Origin: an uncultured Actinomycetes bacterium
GTDB lineage: Bacteria > Actinomycetota > Acidimicrobiia > Acidimicrobiales > RAAP-2
Assembly: GCA_903828785.1 (NCBI GenBank)
Contig: CAIKNP010000010.1
Location: 1 to 64,000, forward strand
DNA length: 64,000 bases
Direction: 5' to 3'
The translations under genes were made by a program, and so were the position numbers. Below, piece by piece: positions 27,380-37,670 of this stretch. Numbering within the stretch: position 1 is the first letter of the stretch; each line of letters begins with the position of its first letter. Below the pieces are notes generated by a model. It was not told the origin of the DNA, did no database searches, and saw nothing but the letters and a program-made list of their open reading frames with translations.

Positions 27380-27716
27380 CAAGGAGAGCGTCAAACTCGT
27401 TCACTGGTGACGCCACCAGCTCGGCGGCCATGGCGGCTTCCTTGGCCTTCATTTCTTCAATTTCTTCGGGACTCAAACGGGTGTAGACCAGCTTGCCCTC
27501 CACGAGCTCTTCGAAGGCGAAGGAGAGCGACTTGTTCGACTCGATGCTCACCTGCGGCGGTTCAATCTTTCCGTCGCCACGACCCAAGCCATTGAAATAG
27601 TTGGTGATGGCCCGAGCTCGCACCGACGCCACGGCGACCAGGGTGAACTTGGAGTTGCCCACGGCCTGCAAGAGGTTTTCGATGGGTGGATCTACCAGGG
27701 TGGGGTACTCAGCCAT
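27360..27716 (-). CDS. rpoZ: RNA polymerase omega subunit
   Basis: Small subunit that assists beta-prime folding and RNA polymerase assembly. 118 residues with the omega core KFTLVAVASVRARAITNYFN and a C-terminal tail containing YTRLSPEEIEEMKAKEAA, as in other actinobacteria. An AAAGGA site lies 5 bases before the ATG. Sits in the conserved gmk-rpoZ-coaBC-metK order. Confidence 0.96.
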   Translation of the reverse strand: MAEYPTLVDPPIENLLQAVGNSKFTLVAVASVRARAITNYFNGLGRGDGKIEPPQVSIESNKSLSFAFEELVEGKLVYTRLSPEEIEEMKAKEAAMAAELVASPVNEFDALLGDNRDA

Positions 27717-27733
27717 AGCGTTCCTTTGAGAAA

Positions 27734-28291
27734 TTAACGTCGAGATTGACGAAGACCCTCAAGTATAGAGGCAATTTCAGCCCCGGTCTGCGCTACGTCC
27801 TCATTAACCACGACAAAATCGGCTAAGGCCCGGCCCATTTCGAGTTCGAGGTCGCTGGAACGCAAGCGTCTCTGCACGTGTACATCGTCGTCGCCTCGTC
27901 GTCGCAAGCGCTCTTCGAGCTCCTCGCGCGACGGCGGCGTGAGCAGAATTATGACCGCGTCGGGGTCGTGCTCACGAATCTGCTGGGCACCCTGGATTTC
28001 AATTTCGAGCAAGAGGTCGTGAGTGTCGCCTATCGTTGGCCGAGGAGTGCCGTACAGGTAACCAAGGAACTCTGCCCATTCGAGGAAAGCGTCGGCCGCT
28101 ATGGCGTCTCGAAAGGTTTCGGTACTGACGAAGACGTACTCGTCACCCGTTTCGGAAGGCCGCTTGGCCCTCGTCGTCCACGACCTCGACAACCAAAGTT
28201 TGGCGTCTCGGGCAACGAGGTCCCGAACCACGGTTCCCTTACCGACACCACCGGGGCCGATAATCACCACGACGAGTGGTTTAGCGGACAA
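27734..28291 (-). CDS. gmk: Guanylate kinase
   Basis: Phosphorylates GMP to GDP. About 185 residues. The P-loop reads GPGGVGKGT, where the family usually has GPSGVGKGT. Next come SRSWTTRAKRPSETGDEYVFV for GMP binding, LLEIEIQGAQQIR and RLRRRGDDD for the lid. The start is not certain: a TTG at 28291 overlapping the mihF stop gives a family-like N-terminus, while a GTG at 28333 adds 14 residues from the mihF frame. Translation is probably coupled to mihF. Confidence 0.94.
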   Translation of the reverse strand: MSAKPLVVVIIGPGGVGKGTVVRDLVARDAKLWLSRSWTTRAKRPSETGDEYVFVSTETFRDAIAADAFLEWAEFLGYLYGTPRPTIGDTHDLLLEIEIQGAQQIREHDPDAVIILLTPPSREELEERLRRRGDDDVHVQRRLRSSDLELEMGRALADFVVVNEDVAQTGAEIASILEGLRQSRR

Positions 28292-28601
28292 GGGCGTTAA
28301 ACAACTGCTCGCGCTGGCGGGGTCCCAGACCACGAATACGTCGAGTTTGTGCGATATTTGCTTGCTGCATAATGCGAGTGGCCTTCACCTCACCGATGGC
28401 GGGCAGAGCGCTGATCAAATCAAAGGCGCGCATCTGAGCGACGCAATCCTCGACTTCGGCCAGGGTGAAGAGCTCTTCGAGTGAGAGTTCGCCACTCTTG
28501 ACCATTTTCTTCACTTCCGCTCGACGCCGCCGATTCGCCACGGCGGCGTGCGAGGCCGCCACGCGCTGTTCTTGCGTGAGGGAAGGAGGAATGGGAGCCA
28601 T
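28281..28601 (-). CDS. mihF: Actinobacterial integration host factor
   Basis: Nucleoid DNA-binding protein of the mIHF type, found in actinobacteria and unrelated in fold to IhfA/B. 106 residues: an N-terminal basic helix (LTQEQRVAASHAAVANRRRRAEVK) and a helix-turn-helix part with the LPAIGEVKATRIMQQANIAQ and RRIRGLGPRQREQL blocks that contact DNA. It precedes gmk, as in mycobacteria. It probably has its own leaderless promoter with a 12-bp palindrome just upstream. Confidence 0.95.
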   Translation of the reverse strand: MAPIPPSLTQEQRVAASHAAVANRRRRAEVKKMVKSGELSLEELFTLAEVEDCVAQMRAFDLISALPAIGEVKATRIMQQANIAQTRRIRGLGPRQREQLFNALVR

Positions 28602-28607
28602 AATCTG

Positions 28608-28625
28608 ACACTAGCCCCTAGGGGC
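28608..28625 (-). promoter_or_regulatory. mihF -10 box with adjoining 12-bp palindrome
   Basis: TAGTGT (28608-28613) is followed by 6 bases and the mihF ATG at 28601. Directly upstream is the perfect palindrome GCCCCTAGGGGC (28614-28625), centred about 10 bases upstream of the -10 box. This placement fits an operator. It also lies 9 bases after the pyrF stop, and no T-run follows it. Confidence 0.5.
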
Positions 28626-28633
28626 GCCCTTGG

Positions 28634-29464
28634 CTACAAGGTACTCGACAAATCATCACGCCATCGCCGAACGGCGTCGCGCAAGCCCGAGCGCTCCGGA
28701 CCGGCCGAGGCCAGGGCCCGGCTCACGTTCACCAGGACACTGTTGGGAGGACAACGATCAAAGAGGCGACCTACCTGGTCAGGGGTGGCCCCCTGGGCCC
28801 CCACTCCCGGCACGAGGAAGGGCCCGTGGACTCGCGTGAGATCAAAACGGGGTCGCTGGCGGGTCGCCCCGAGAACGACACCGATACTGCCCAGCTCGTC
28901 TCCCCCGCCATTGCGTTCCGCCACCTGCCGCAGCACCATGTCCTCAACGGCCTCGTCCCCGTCCAGCCGAGCGGTTTGCAGGGGGCGTCCCTCGTCATTG
29001 GACGTCGCCGCCAAGATGAAGACCCCCTTCCCCCCTTGGGTGTAGTTGAAGAAGGGTGCGAGGGCGTCAACCCCAGTGTAGGGACTGAGGGTCACCGCGT
29101 CAGCGCACAAGGGGGAACGCTCGTCCAGCCACGCGAAGGCGTAGCCGTCATTGGTACTGCCGATATCGCCTCGCTTCGCGTCGGCGATAATCAAGACGTC
29201 GGCGTCGCGCGCCTCGAGAAAGAGACGCTCCAGGACCCCGTAGCCGGCCGCGCCGAAGCGCTCGAAGTAGGCAATTTGCGGTTTGATCGCCGCCGCGTGG
29301 CCGATCGCCGCTTCGAGCAGGGAGAGCGCGAAGAATTCCGCCCCCTCAATGGAATCCGGACGGTCCCAGCTGGTGAGCAGGGCCGACGAAGGATCGATGC
29401 CTACGCACAGAGGCCCGAGCGCTCGAATACGTTCCTGCAGGCGCGGTCCGAATCGATCAAGCAT
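28634..29464 (-). CDS. pyrF: Orotidine 5'-phosphate decarboxylase (type 2)
   Basis: Final step of UMP synthesis. 276 residues of the PyrF type-2 subfamily common in actinobacteria: LCVGIDPSSALL, the catalytic ADAKRGDIGSTNDGYA, SPYTGVDALAPF and FLVPGVGAQGATPDQV. The start overlaps the pyrD stop by 8 bases. Last gene of the pyr operon. Confidence 0.97.
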   Translation of the reverse strand: MLDRFGPRLQERIRALGPLCVGIDPSSALLTSWDRPDSIEGAEFFALSLLEAAIGHAAAIKPQIAYFERFGAAGYGVLERLFLEARDADVLIIADAKRGDIGSTNDGYAFAWLDERSPLCADAVTLSPYTGVDALAPFFNYTQGGKGVFILAATSNDEGRPLQTARLDGDEAVEDMVLRQVAERNGGGDELGSIGVVLGATRQRPRFDLTRVHGPFLVPGVGAQGATPDQVGRLFDRCPPNSVLVNVSRALASAGPERSGLRDAVRRWRDDLSSTL

Positions 29465-30362
29465 GCGCCACTCCCGTCAAGTCTTGAACGTCCTCGACGC
29501 CGTGCTTGCTCATCCAGCGAAGGGCCTCACGTTGAATGCGCCACGGTGCTCGGGGATCGGCAAAGATGGCCGTTCCCACCTCCACGGCATTGGCCCCGGC
29601 CATCAACATCGCGATGACGTCTTCACCACGACTTACGCCACCCACACCGACGATCGAGGACTCGGGGAAGGCCCGTCGACATTCGTACACGGCGCGCAGC
29701 GCTACTGGCAAAATACCTGGTCCACTTAGACCTCCGCCCCCGTTTCCGAGGGAGGGACGGCGCTTCTCGATGTCGATAGAAAGGCCCAGAACAGTGTTCA
29801 CGAGAACCAGCGCGTCGGCGCCGGCCGACAACGCCGCTTCCGCCACGGGGAGCAAGTCGGGCGTATTCGGGCTCAATTTAACCCACAAGGGCAGACCCGA
29901 TTCCTTGGCCGCCGTGACGACGGCCGAGGTGGCGACGGCGGAGTGGGCGAAGATGTTCGCGCGACTCTCGAGGTTGGGGCAACTGGCGTTGACCTCCAGC
30001 GCCAGCACGTCCGCACCGTGCATCGCGACCGCGGCTTGGGCGAATTCGTCAACCGTCCGGCCCCAAATTGAGGCGACCACGTCCGCGCCGCGCGCGCGAA
30101 GGGGGGGCAAGTAGTCGCGGCGCCAGGCCTCGACACCCGGACCCGCGAGCCCAACGGCGTTCAGCATGTCTTCACCAGCGGCCGCCACCCGAGGGGCGCG
30201 ATTGCCCTCCCAGGCGAAGGCGGCCAGTGACTTCGTTACCACCGCTCCCAGTGCGCTGACGTCTCCGTACCCGGCAAGTTCGTCACCCAAGCCGGCGGTG
30301 CCTGCGGCGGTGAGGAGAAAGGATCGCAGGTTACGCGTCCCGACCTGGACGGCGGTCTTCAC
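29457..30362 (-). CDS. pyrD: Dihydroorotate dehydrogenase, class 1B-like catalytic subunit
   Basis: Oxidises dihydroorotate to orotate with FMN. 301 residues from a GTG that overlaps the carB stop (GTGA). Motifs: [13 protein letters not shown] with the catalytic cysteine, [41 protein letters not shown] and [16 protein letters not shown]. The AIDI-x-x-RRP-type segment is typical of class 1B, whose partner PyrK (FAD, 2Fe-2S) passes electrons to NAD. No pyrK gene lies in this operon. Confidence 0.95.
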   Translation of the reverse strand: MKTAVQVGTRNLRSFLLTAAGTAGLGDELAGYGDVSALGAVVTKSLAAFAWEGNRAPRVAAAGEDMLNAVGLAGPGVEAWRRDYLPPLRARGADVVASIWGRTVDEFAQAAVAMHGADVLALEVNASCPNLESRANIFAHSAVATSAVVTAAKESGLPLWVKLSPNTPDLLPVAEAALSAGADALVLVNTVLGLSIDIEKRRPSLGNGGGGLSGPGILPVALRAVYECRRAFPESSIVGVGGVSRGEDVIAMLMAGANAVEVGTAIFADPRAPWRIQREALRWMSKHGVEDVQDLTGVAHA

Positions 30363-33300
30363 GCGTGCAGCTCCTGTAGTGAACGGACGCTCCAGCCCTG
30401 GACCCTCGTGTCCGCAATACCCTTCACGGCGGCCAGCGCCGCGCTCATCGTGGTAACGCAAGGCACCTTGTTCGTTGTGGCGGCGCGACGTATAGCTTGC
30501 CCATCAGCTCGGGCGGACCGACCCGAAGGAGTATTGATTACCATCTGCACATCTCCCGAAGCGATGAGGTCCGAAGCCGTCGCTCCCGCACCGTCGGCAA
30601 TCTTTTCGACCAGGGTGTCAACCACGACTCCCTGTTCCGCGAGGAACGCCGCCGTCCCCGCCGTAGCGGCGAGTCGAAAACCCAGTCCACGTAGTTGTTG
30701 AGCCAATGCCGGCGCGTTGGACTTGTCCTTGTCGGCCAGGGACAGAAATACCTGACCCGACTGGGGCAATCTGGTGCCGGCGGCGAGCTGGGCCTTCGCG
30801 AAGGCGATGCCGAAACTCTCGCCTATTCCCATGACTTCACCCGTTGAACGCATCTCCGGACCGAGCAGGGTGTCCACGTTCGGGAAACGATTGAAGGGCA
30901 ACACGGCTTCTTTAACGCTGACGTACTTGGGCTGGGGGGTGTCGAGTGGCACCTCCCCCGACGCGCGTAGCGACTCGAGGCGCACCCCCATCATCACGCG
31001 AGTGGCCACCTGCGCCACGGACACTCCCGTGGCTTTCGCCACGAAGGGCACGGTGCGGCTCGCGCGAGGGTTGGCCTCGAGAACAAAGACCTCCTCATCC
31101 TTGATGGCGTACTGGACGTTAATGAGTCCAATCACGCCGAGTCGATCGGCAATCGCCCGGGTGTAGTTGCGCAGGGTCACGACGACGTCCTCGGACAGAC
31201 TCTGCGGTGGCAGAGCGCAGGCCGAGTCACCGGAGTGCACTCCCGCTTCCTCAACGTGCTCCATGATGCCGGCAATGTAGAGGTCGCCGTCGTGGTCGCG
31301 TATAGCGTCAACGTCGACTTCGGTCGCGTCCTCGAGGAAGCGGTCGAGCAATATGGGTCGGGTTGCTGATGCGCCACCCTCGCGCGCCAAAGCGCCGTGC
31401 GCACTGGTGAGGTCGGCCATCACCCTCGCGAGGGACGCGTGATCGTAAACAATCTCCATCGCCCGTCCACCCAGCACGTAACTGGGGCGAACGAGCACCG
31501 GGAAACCTATACGGTCCGCAATTCCAACGGCCTCGTCGTGGGTCAAGGCGACGTCGCCCGGGGGCTGACGAAGGCCGAGTTCGTGACAGATGGCGGACCA
31601 CCGTTCGCGGTCTTCGGCTAAGTCGATTGAAGCGACTGGGGTACCCAGTACCAGGGCTGGGTCGATCCCGTGCGACAACTTGAGTGGCGTCTGTCCGCCC
31701 AGCGAAACCACCACGCCCACAATGCGGGCGCCGTCGGTACAGGCTTGGGTTTCGGCTTCAATGATCTCGGCAAGATCCTCGGTGGTCAGGGGCTCGAAGT
31801 ACAAGCGATCCGAGGTGGAGTAGTCGGTGGACACGGTCTCGGGGTTGCAGTTCACCATCACCGTCTCGTAGCCCATGTCACGCAGGGCCATGGAGGCGTG
31901 CACGCAGCAGTAGTCGAATTCAATGCCCTGGCCAATGCGGTTCGGGCCCGAGCCCAGAATGAGGACGCGGTCGCGACTGGAGGAACGTACCTCGGATTCA
32001 TCTTCGTAGGTGCTGTAGTGATACGGCGTCAGGGACTCGAATTCGGCGGCACAGGTATCCACCGTCTTAAAGGTCGTTACCACCCCAGCGGCGACGCGGC
32101 TGGTGCGCACCGCGGCAATCTCGTTGCCGGTCAGGGCCGCCAACTGCGCATCGGAGAAACCCCGCTGCTTCAGGCGGCGCCAGGCTCGGCCGTCGAGTTG
32201 ATCGATGGTCACCTCTGAGCGAATTTCGCGGCCCATCTGCACCAGGTCGGAGAGCTCCTGAACGAACCAGGGGTCGATCTTCGTGCGGGCGACGACGTCG
32301 GCCTCACTCGCGCCTCGCCGCAAAATTTCGTGCAGGGCGTAGAGGCGCTCGGGCGTCGCGACAATGCAGCGCTGCCATAAGGTCTCGTCGTCGAGATCGG
32401 CGAACTCCCCGTCGTCGGCCGGTACAAACCCGAGGCGCCCCTGCTCGAGTGAACGAATCGCTTTTTGCAGGGATTCAGCGAAGGTGCGACCGATGGCCAT
32501 CACTTCGCCGACGGACTGCATTCGCGTGCCCAACACGGGGTTCGAACCGGGCAATTTCTCGAAGGCCCACCGGGGAATCTTCGTGACCACGTAGTCAATG
32601 GTTGGCTCAAAACTGGCCGGCGTCACCGACGTAATGTCGTTTTGAATCTCGTCGAGGGTGTAGCCCACTGCCAAGCGGGCGGCGATCTTGGCGATGGGGT
32701 ACCCGGTGGCCTTCGAAGCCAGCGCCGAGGACCGACTCACTCGAGGGTTCATCTCAATGACGAGCCGCTCGCCCGTGGCGGGATTGACGGCGAACTGTAC
32801 GTTCGATCCGCCGGTTTCGACGCCGACTCGGCGCAGCACCGCGAAGGCGTCGTCGCGCATCGCTTGGTACTCGACGTCCGAGAGCGTCTGCTGTGGCGCC
32901 ACGGTAATGGAGTCGCCCGTGTGCACACCCATGGGGTCGAAGTTCTCGATGCTGCAGATGATCAGGCAGTTGTCATTGGCGTCGCGCATGACTTCGAGTT
33001 CGTACTCCTTCCAGCCGGCGATGGACTGCTCAACGAGTATCTCGCGCACGGGAGAAGCCTCAATACCCTCTGCGGCCAACTGCGCCAAGTGCTCGCGGTC
33101 GTGCGCAATTCCCGTTCCGGCGCCGCCGAGAATGAAGGAGGGTCGAATAATGATGGGGTACCCGATGGTCTCGGCTATCGACAAGGCTTCTTCTACCGAG
33201 TGCGCGAAACCCGAAACCGGCACTCCCAGGCCGATGTCGGCCATGGCCGCCTTGAATTTCTCACGGTCTTCCGCGGTCGAAATTGCTTCGGGGCGGGCGC

Positions 33301-33649
33301 CAATTACTTCAACCCCGTAACGCTCACAGACTCCGGCCGCCACCAATTCCATGGTGAGGTTGAGGGCGGTCTGGCCACCGAGAGTCGGCAGCATGGCGTC
33401 GGGGCGCTCTTTGGCGATGATGTCGGTCAAGACATCCAGGTCGAGGGGCTCGACGTAGGTCACGTCGGCGGTAGCGGGGTCGGTCATAATCGTGGCGGGG
33501 TTGGAGTTGACCAAGACAACTCGATAGCCCTCTTCGCGCAGTACTTGGCAGGCTTGCGTTCCCGAGTAGTCAAATTCGCAGGCTTGGCCAATGACGATTG
33601 GTCCCGAACCGATGACCATAATGGTTTTCAAATCATTGCGACGGGGCAT
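30359..33649 (-). CDS. carB: Carbamoyl-phosphate synthase large subunit
   Basis: Makes carbamoyl phosphate from bicarbonate, ammonia from CarA, and two ATP. 1096 residues with two homologous ATP-grasp halves and a C-terminal MGS-like regulatory domain from about residue 950. The N-terminal [20 protein letters not shown] is repeated in the second half as [19 protein letters not shown]. The product serves both PyrB and ArgF. The ATG shares a base with the carA stop (TAATG). Confidence 0.98.
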   Translation of the reverse strand: MPRRNDLKTIMVIGSGPIVIGQACEFDYSGTQACQVLREEGYRVVLVNSNPATIMTDPATADVTYVEPLDLDVLTDIIAKERPDAMLPTLGGQTALNLTMELVAAGVCERYGVEVIGARPEAISTAEDREKFKAAMADIGLGVPVSGFAHSVEEALSIAETIGYPIIIRPSFILGGAGTGIAHDREHLAQLAAEGIEASPVREILVEQSIAGWKEYELEVMRDANDNCLIICSIENFDPMGVHTGDSITVAPQQTLSDVEYQAMRDDAFAVLRRVGVETGGSNVQFAVNPATGERLVIEMNPRVSRSSALASKATGYPIAKIAARLAVGYTLDEIQNDITSVTPASFEPTIDYVVTKIPRWAFEKLPGSNPVLGTRMQSVGEVMAIGRTFAESLQKAIRSLEQGRLGFVPADDGEFADLDDETLWQRCIVATPERLYALHEILRRGASEADVVARTKIDPWFVQELSDLVQMGREIRSEVTIDQLDGRAWRRLKQRGFSDAQLAALTGNEIAAVRTSRVAAGVVTTFKTVDTCAAEFESLTPYHYSTYEDESEVRSSSRDRVLILGSGPNRIGQGIEFDYCCVHASMALRDMGYETVMVNCNPETVSTDYSTSDRLYFEPLTTEDLAEIIEAETQACTDGARIVGVVVSLGGQTPLKLSHGIDPALVLGTPVASIDLAEDRERWSAICHELGLRQPPGDVALTHDEAVGIADRIGFPVLVRPSYVLGGRAMEIVYDHASLARVMADLTSAHGALAREGGASATRPILLDRFLEDATEVDVDAIRDHDGDLYIAGIMEHVEEAGVHSGDSACALPPQSLSEDVVVTLRNYTRAIADRLGVIGLINVQYAIKDEEVFVLEANPRASRTVPFVAKATGVSVAQVATRVMMGVRLESLRASGEVPLDTPQPKYVSVKEAVLPFNRFPNVDTLLGPEMRSTGEVMGIGESFGIAFAKAQLAAGTRLPQSGQVFLSLADKDKSNAPALAQQLRGLGFRLAATAGTAAFLAEQGVVVDTLVEKIADGAGATASDLIASGDVQMVINTPSGRSARADGQAIRRAATTNKVPCVTTMSAALAAVKGIADTRVQGWSVRSLQELHA

Positions 33650-34740
33650 TAGCGACTCTCCAGGCGTTGCGTGCGTAAAAGGTTCTCAAAACGATCAAAG
33701 AGATAGCGGGCGTCGTGGGGACCAGGACCCGCCTCGGGGTGGTACTGCACGGAGAAGCAACGCTCGTCGGGGACGGCGATACCTTCAATGACCCCGTCGT
33801 TGAGATTCACGTGACTCACCAGCCCCTGGTCGAGAGAATCGGGCGTGACCGCATAATTATGGTTCTGCGCGGTGATCTCAATACGACCGGTTACGAGATC
33901 CTGCACCGGGTGGTTGGATCCGTGGTGACCGAAGGGCAATTTGCCCGTACGACCACCCAGCGCGGTGGCCAGGAGTTGGTGGCCCAGGCAAATCCCGAAA
34001 ATGGGTACCGTTCCCAGCAGCTCTCGCACGACGGCGATCTTCGCGCCCAGGGCCGCCGGATCGCCAGGACCATTCGACAGAAAAACGCCATCCGGCGACA
34101 GCTCCCGTACGGCGTCGGCCCCCGTGGCGGCGGGAACGACGGTCACGCGAAATCGCTCAGCTAACTGGCGCACCATGGTGTGCTTAATGCCGTAATCAAA
34201 AGCCACGACGTGCAGGGAACCGCTACCGCGAACGTAGGGCTCGGGCGTCGATACCGCGCTGACCAAGTCCGTGTGGTCGGTTCCGGTAGCGCTCATTGCC
34301 GCGGCGCGAACGGCATCCGCACTTGCGTGCCCGAAGGCGCCCGGTAGAGCGCCGTGCTCGCGAAGGTGTCGGGTGAGCCGACGCGTGTCGATCCCGACGA
34401 TGGCGGGAATCTCGTACTGCACCAGCAGGGACTCGAGCGGGCTCGTCGCGCGCCAGTTTGAAGGTTGTTTCGTCAGGTCGCGCACCACGATGCCCCGACA
34501 CCAGGGTCGAAGCGCTTCGTTATCGAGAGCGGTCACGCCGTAGTTGCCGATATGGGGGTAGGTGAAACTAATGATCTGACCGGCGTAGCTGGGGTCGGTG
34601 ATGACCTCCTGGTAACCACTAAGGGCGGTGTTGAAGACGAACTCCCCCGTGGTCACTCCCGTGGAGGGCAGATGCCCGGCGGCGTAGCCTTCGAAAGTGG
34701 TGCCGTCGGCGAGAATTAAGAGGGCGGGTGGTCGAATCAC
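33649..34740 (-). CDS. carA: Carbamoyl-phosphate synthase small subunit
   Basis: Class I glutamine amidotransferase that supplies ammonia to CarB. 363 residues. The N-terminal interaction domain has [21 protein letters not shown]. The C-terminal amidotransferase has the cysteine nucleophile in [18 protein letters not shown] and [12 protein letters not shown] with the catalytic histidine. Starts 4 bases inside pyrC's end. Confidence 0.98.
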   Translation of the reverse strand: MIRPPALLILADGTTFEGYAAGHLPSTGVTTGEFVFNTALSGYQEVITDPSYAGQIISFTYPHIGNYGVTALDNEALRPWCRGIVVRDLTKQPSNWRATSPLESLLVQYEIPAIVGIDTRRLTRHLREHGALPGAFGHASADAVRAAAMSATGTDHTDLVSAVSTPEPYVRGSGSLHVVAFDYGIKHTMVRQLAERFRVTVVPAATGADAVRELSPDGVFLSNGPGDPAALGAKIAVVRELLGTVPIFGICLGHQLLATALGGRTGKLPFGHHGSNHPVQDLVTGRIEITAQNHNYAVTPDSLDQGLVSHVNLNDGVIEGIAVPDERCFSVQYHPEAGPGPHDARYLFDRFENLLRTQRLESR

Positions 34741-36041
34741 TGCAGAACTCCTTCGTTCACGACGAGCCGGCCCTTGGCTATCGTTACTCGAACCTTACCC
34801 AACATGGCCCTCGCGTCGTAGGGGGTATTTGTCGCCCTCGACGCCAGGTTTTCCTTGGAGGCAATCCAGCGAGCTGCGGGGTCAAAGACCACCACGTTGG
34901 CGTCACTCCCAACGCTGAGATCACCTCCATGCGCGCTGAGGCCGACTCGACGATCGTGTTCGCGCAACTGGCCCACGCGGGCCGGTCCCCGCGAAAGAAG
35001 TTCAAAGAACTGCTGGGGCGATGGGTCCTCGCCGAGAGCCTCGTAGGTGAGCGAAGCGGCGTGCTCGAGGCCTAACATGCCGGCCGGCGCTTCGTCGAAG
35101 GGCAGTTCCTTCAGTTGTGGGGCGTGCGGGGCGTGGTCGGTAGCCACGGCGTCGATCGCCGAGGTGTGCAGCGCCACCCGTAAGGCGTCGCGGTCGAGTT
35201 CGCCACGCAGGGGTGGGTGCACTTTGAACTGTGCGTCGTAGTGGCCGCAACGTTCTTCCGTGAAGATGAAGTGGTGGGGCATGACTTCGCAGGTTACGTC
35301 GAGTCCCTCAGCCTTCGCCGCGGCGACCAGAGCAATTGAGCGGCCCGTTGACAGGTGCAAGAAGTGCATGCGGCCACCCGTCAAGCGAACAAGTTCAATG
35401 TCACGCAAGACCATTAGTTCCTCGGCCAGGGCCGGACGCCCCACGAGCCCCAACGCAGCACTAAGTGCACCTTCATTCATGACCCCACCAGCGGCGAGCG
35501 CTTCGTCCTCGCAGTGCTGGGCGAGACGAACGCCGAGGGGCTTCGCGTATTCGAGGGCCCGGCGCATGACGAGTGGATTCTGCACCCCCGTACCGTCGTC
35601 AGTGAAGATGCGCACCCCGAGGGCAGCCATTTCCGCCATGGGCGCGAGCAGTTCACCTCGGCGACCTACCGTAATTGCCCCCGCCACGGCCACGTCGAGC
35701 GGCGTCTTGGCCCCCTGGGCCAAGACGAAGGAAACCAGGGCGACGGAGTCCAAGGCCGGTTCCGTATTGGGCATGGCGGTGAGAGCGGTGTAGCCCCCCA
35801 TGGCACCCGCCCGGGCACCCGAGGCCACGTCTTCGGCGTCCTCACGACCGGGTTCACGCAGGTGAGTGTGCAGGTCCACCAATCCTGGTCCCACCCAGCA
35901 TCCGCTCACGTCAATCACCTGAGCGTTCGTGAGGTCGACTGAAGTACCTCGCTCCACAATCACCCCGTCGCGGATAGCGATGTCGGTCAACGCACTCGTG
36001 GTGGGTCCAATAACGAGGCCGCCGCGCAAAACAATTTTCAT
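34737..36041 (-). CDS. pyrC: Dihydroorotase
   Basis: Zinc amidohydrolase that cyclises carbamoyl aspartate. 434 residues, class I type as in Gram-positive pyr operons. The metal signature DLHTHLREPG is at about 56-65 (His58, His60), with DDGTGVQN near 150 and ATDHAPHAPQLK carrying the catalytic aspartate. ATGA overlap with pyrB. Confidence 0.97.
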   Translation of the reverse strand: MKIVLRGGLVIGPTTSALTDIAIRDGVIVERGTSVDLTNAQVIDVSGCWVGPGLVDLHTHLREPGREDAEDVASGARAGAMGGYTALTAMPNTEPALDSVALVSFVLAQGAKTPLDVAVAGAITVGRRGELLAPMAEMAALGVRIFTDDGTGVQNPLVMRRALEYAKPLGVRLAQHCEDEALAAGGVMNEGALSAALGLVGRPALAEELMVLRDIELVRLTGGRMHFLHLSTGRSIALVAAAKAEGLDVTCEVMPHHFIFTEERCGHYDAQFKVHPPLRGELDRDALRVALHTSAIDAVATDHAPHAPQLKELPFDEAPAGMLGLEHAASLTYEALGEDPSPQQFFELLSRGPARVGQLREHDRRVGLSAHGGDLSVGSDANVVVFDPAARWIASKENLASRATNTPYDARAMLGKVRVTIAKGRLVVNEGVLQ

Positions 36042-37012
36042 GAGTTCTCCTTAGGGGCGGCCACCGTTAAGTAGAGCACCGCCATTCGAATGGGTACGCC
36101 ATTGCTCACCTGCTGGCTAATCAGAGCCGAGGGTAAATCTGCCACCGCCGAGTCCACTTCCACCCCACGGTTCATTGGCCCCGGGTGGGTAATCAGCGTT
36201 TCGGGGCGCAGCCGAGCGGCCCGCTCCTGCGTGAGTCCGTAGGTGAAGGTGAACTCCTCCAGGCTCGGCACAAACGCACCGGTCCCGCGCTCCTGCTGCA
36301 GACGCAACAGCCCAACGACGTCAGCCCACTCCAGGGCTTCGTCAAAATTGTCCACCACTTCCACGGGCCAATTCGAAATGTCTGAAGGCAGGAGGGTTCC
36401 CGGAGCGGCGACTCTGACCTGGGCACCCAGTGTGGCGTAAGCGGCGATATCCGAGCGCGCCACCCGCGAATGGCGGATGTCGCCAACGATGAGAACCCGC
36501 AATCCCTCAAACAAGCTGGACCCGGTCTCCGAACCACTGAGGCCACGGCGAGCGGCCAAGACCTGGCGGACCGTGAAGGCATCTAAGAGTCCCTGGGTGG
36601 GGTGCTGATGCATCCCGTCCCCAGCGTTGATAACCCGAACGTGTGGAACGTAACGACTGACTTGCTCGGCCGCCCCCGAGGAACGGTGACGCAAGACGAC
36701 GGCGTCGAGCCCCAAGGCGTCAATAGTGGCGATTGTGTCTCGCAGCGACTCACCCTTCTTAACCGAACTCGAGGCCACCGCCAGCGAGACCACGTCAGCC
36801 CCTAAACGCTTAGCGGCGGTCTCGAAACTTAAGCGCGTACGCGTTGATTCTTCAAAGAAGAGCGACGCCACCACTCGCCCCTTTAGGGCCGGCACCTTCT
36901 TAACCGTCCGCTGGTTAACCTCAACGAAGGACTCCGCGGTATCGAGAATTTCAAGGAGTGCTTCTCGCGACAGTCCCCCCAGGGTCAGCAGATTACTTCC
37001 TCGAATACTCAT
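36038..37012 (-). CDS. pyrB: Aspartate carbamoyltransferase catalytic subunit
   Basis: Committed step of pyrimidine synthesis: carbamoyl phosphate plus aspartate. 324 residues. The carbamoyl-phosphate loop STRTRLSFE begins at residue 56; HQHPTQGLLDAF, DIRHSRVARS and THPGPMNRGVE are intact. No PyrI regulatory chain is nearby, so control is expected through PyrR. ATGA overlap with pyrR. Confidence 0.98.
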   Translation of the reverse strand: MSIRGSNLLTLGGLSREALLEILDTAESFVEVNQRTVKKVPALKGRVVASLFFEESTRTRLSFETAAKRLGADVVSLAVASSSVKKGESLRDTIATIDALGLDAVVLRHRSSGAAEQVSRYVPHVRVINAGDGMHQHPTQGLLDAFTVRQVLAARRGLSGSETGSSLFEGLRVLIVGDIRHSRVARSDIAAYATLGAQVRVAAPGTLLPSDISNWPVEVVDNFDEALEWADVVGLLRLQQERGTGAFVPSLEEFTFTYGLTQERAARLRPETLITHPGPMNRGVEVDSAVADLPSALISQQVSNGVPIRMAVLYLTVAAPKENS

Positions 37013-37575
37013 TGGGGCTTCACCCCCAGCCAGACGCCTTCCAGTGAAGCGCGCACCGACTCGCTGAGTGACGTTGGCAAGTTCTTGCCAACGAAATCTG
37101 GGCGAATGGGCAATTCACGGTGGCCACGATCAACGAGCACCGCCAACTGCACCGCATCGGGGCGACCCCAGTCGCTGAGTGCTTGAAGGGCGGCGCGAAT
37201 GGTCCGACCGGTAAACAGAACATCATCCACCAGCACGACCGTGGAACCAGCCAAGTTGCCGCTAAGAGTTGTGCGCGACGATGTCTTAAGAGGATTCGAA
37301 CCGATGTCGTCCCGATAAAAGGAGACGTCCAGTGTCTCAAAGCGAACCGGCACCCCAGCGATGTGGGCGAGCTGTTTGGCCAGTCGTTCGGCAATCGCCA
37401 CTCCCCCGCGTTGCAGGCCGACGATGATGAGCTTCTCCACCGAGAGATTCCGCTCGATAATCTCGTGAGCCATACGCGTTAAAGCTCGAGAGACGTCCTC
37501 GACGGAAAGCAACTGACTTTTAACAACAAACGCCAGGCCGCGTTCGCGGTCCTGGCGTGCTTCTTCAGAATTCAT
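37009..37575 (-). CDS. pyrR: Pyrimidine operon regulator PyrR / uracil phosphoribosyltransferase
   Basis: RNA-binding regulator of the pyr operon, activated by UMP/UTP, with a PRTase fold. 188 residues: IIVGLQRGGVAIAERLA, the SFYRDDIG flexible loop and the PRPP motif VVLVDDVLFTGRTIRAAL. First gene of the operon. An AGGAG site lies 4 bases before the ATG and is partly enclosed by a hairpin that resembles a PyrR-binding loop, which suggests translational autoregulation. Confidence 0.97.
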   Translation of the reverse strand: MNSEEARQDRERGLAFVVKSQLLSVEDVSRALTRMAHEIIERNLSVEKLIIVGLQRGGVAIAERLAKQLAHIAGVPVRFETLDVSFYRDDIGSNPLKTSSRTTLSGNLAGSTVVLVDDVLFTGRTIRAALQALSDWGRPDAVQLAVLVDRGHRELPIRPDFVGKNLPTSLSESVRASLEGVWLGVKPQ

Positions 37576-37579
37576 TTTT

Positions 37580-37619
37580 CTCCTGTCGTACGAGACTCAC
37601 GGGACTCGCTTCACGACAG
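37580..37619 (-). promoter_or_regulatory. PyrR-binding-loop-like RNA hairpin over the pyrR ribosome site
   Basis: In the pyrR leader, a 7-bp outer stem (37583-37589 with 37613-37619) and a 5-bp inner stem (37590-37594 with 37605-37609, one G-U) frame a loop containing AGUCCCGUGAGUCU. This matches 13 of 14 positions of the PyrR loop consensus ARUCCNGNGAGGYU. The downstream arm of the outer stem contains part of the AGGAG site (37580-37584). A second hairpin with a GAAA loop lies upstream at 37632-37647. Confidence 0.7.
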
Positions 37620-37670
37620 TCCTTCGCGGAGGCCGCCTTTCGGCGACCCCCGCTCGGGATCTGTTGTTAC

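Noticed and set aside
32465..33652. A 395-codon open frame on the plus strand opposite carB
   Set aside because: Shadow of carB caused by codon bias; no recognisable domain.
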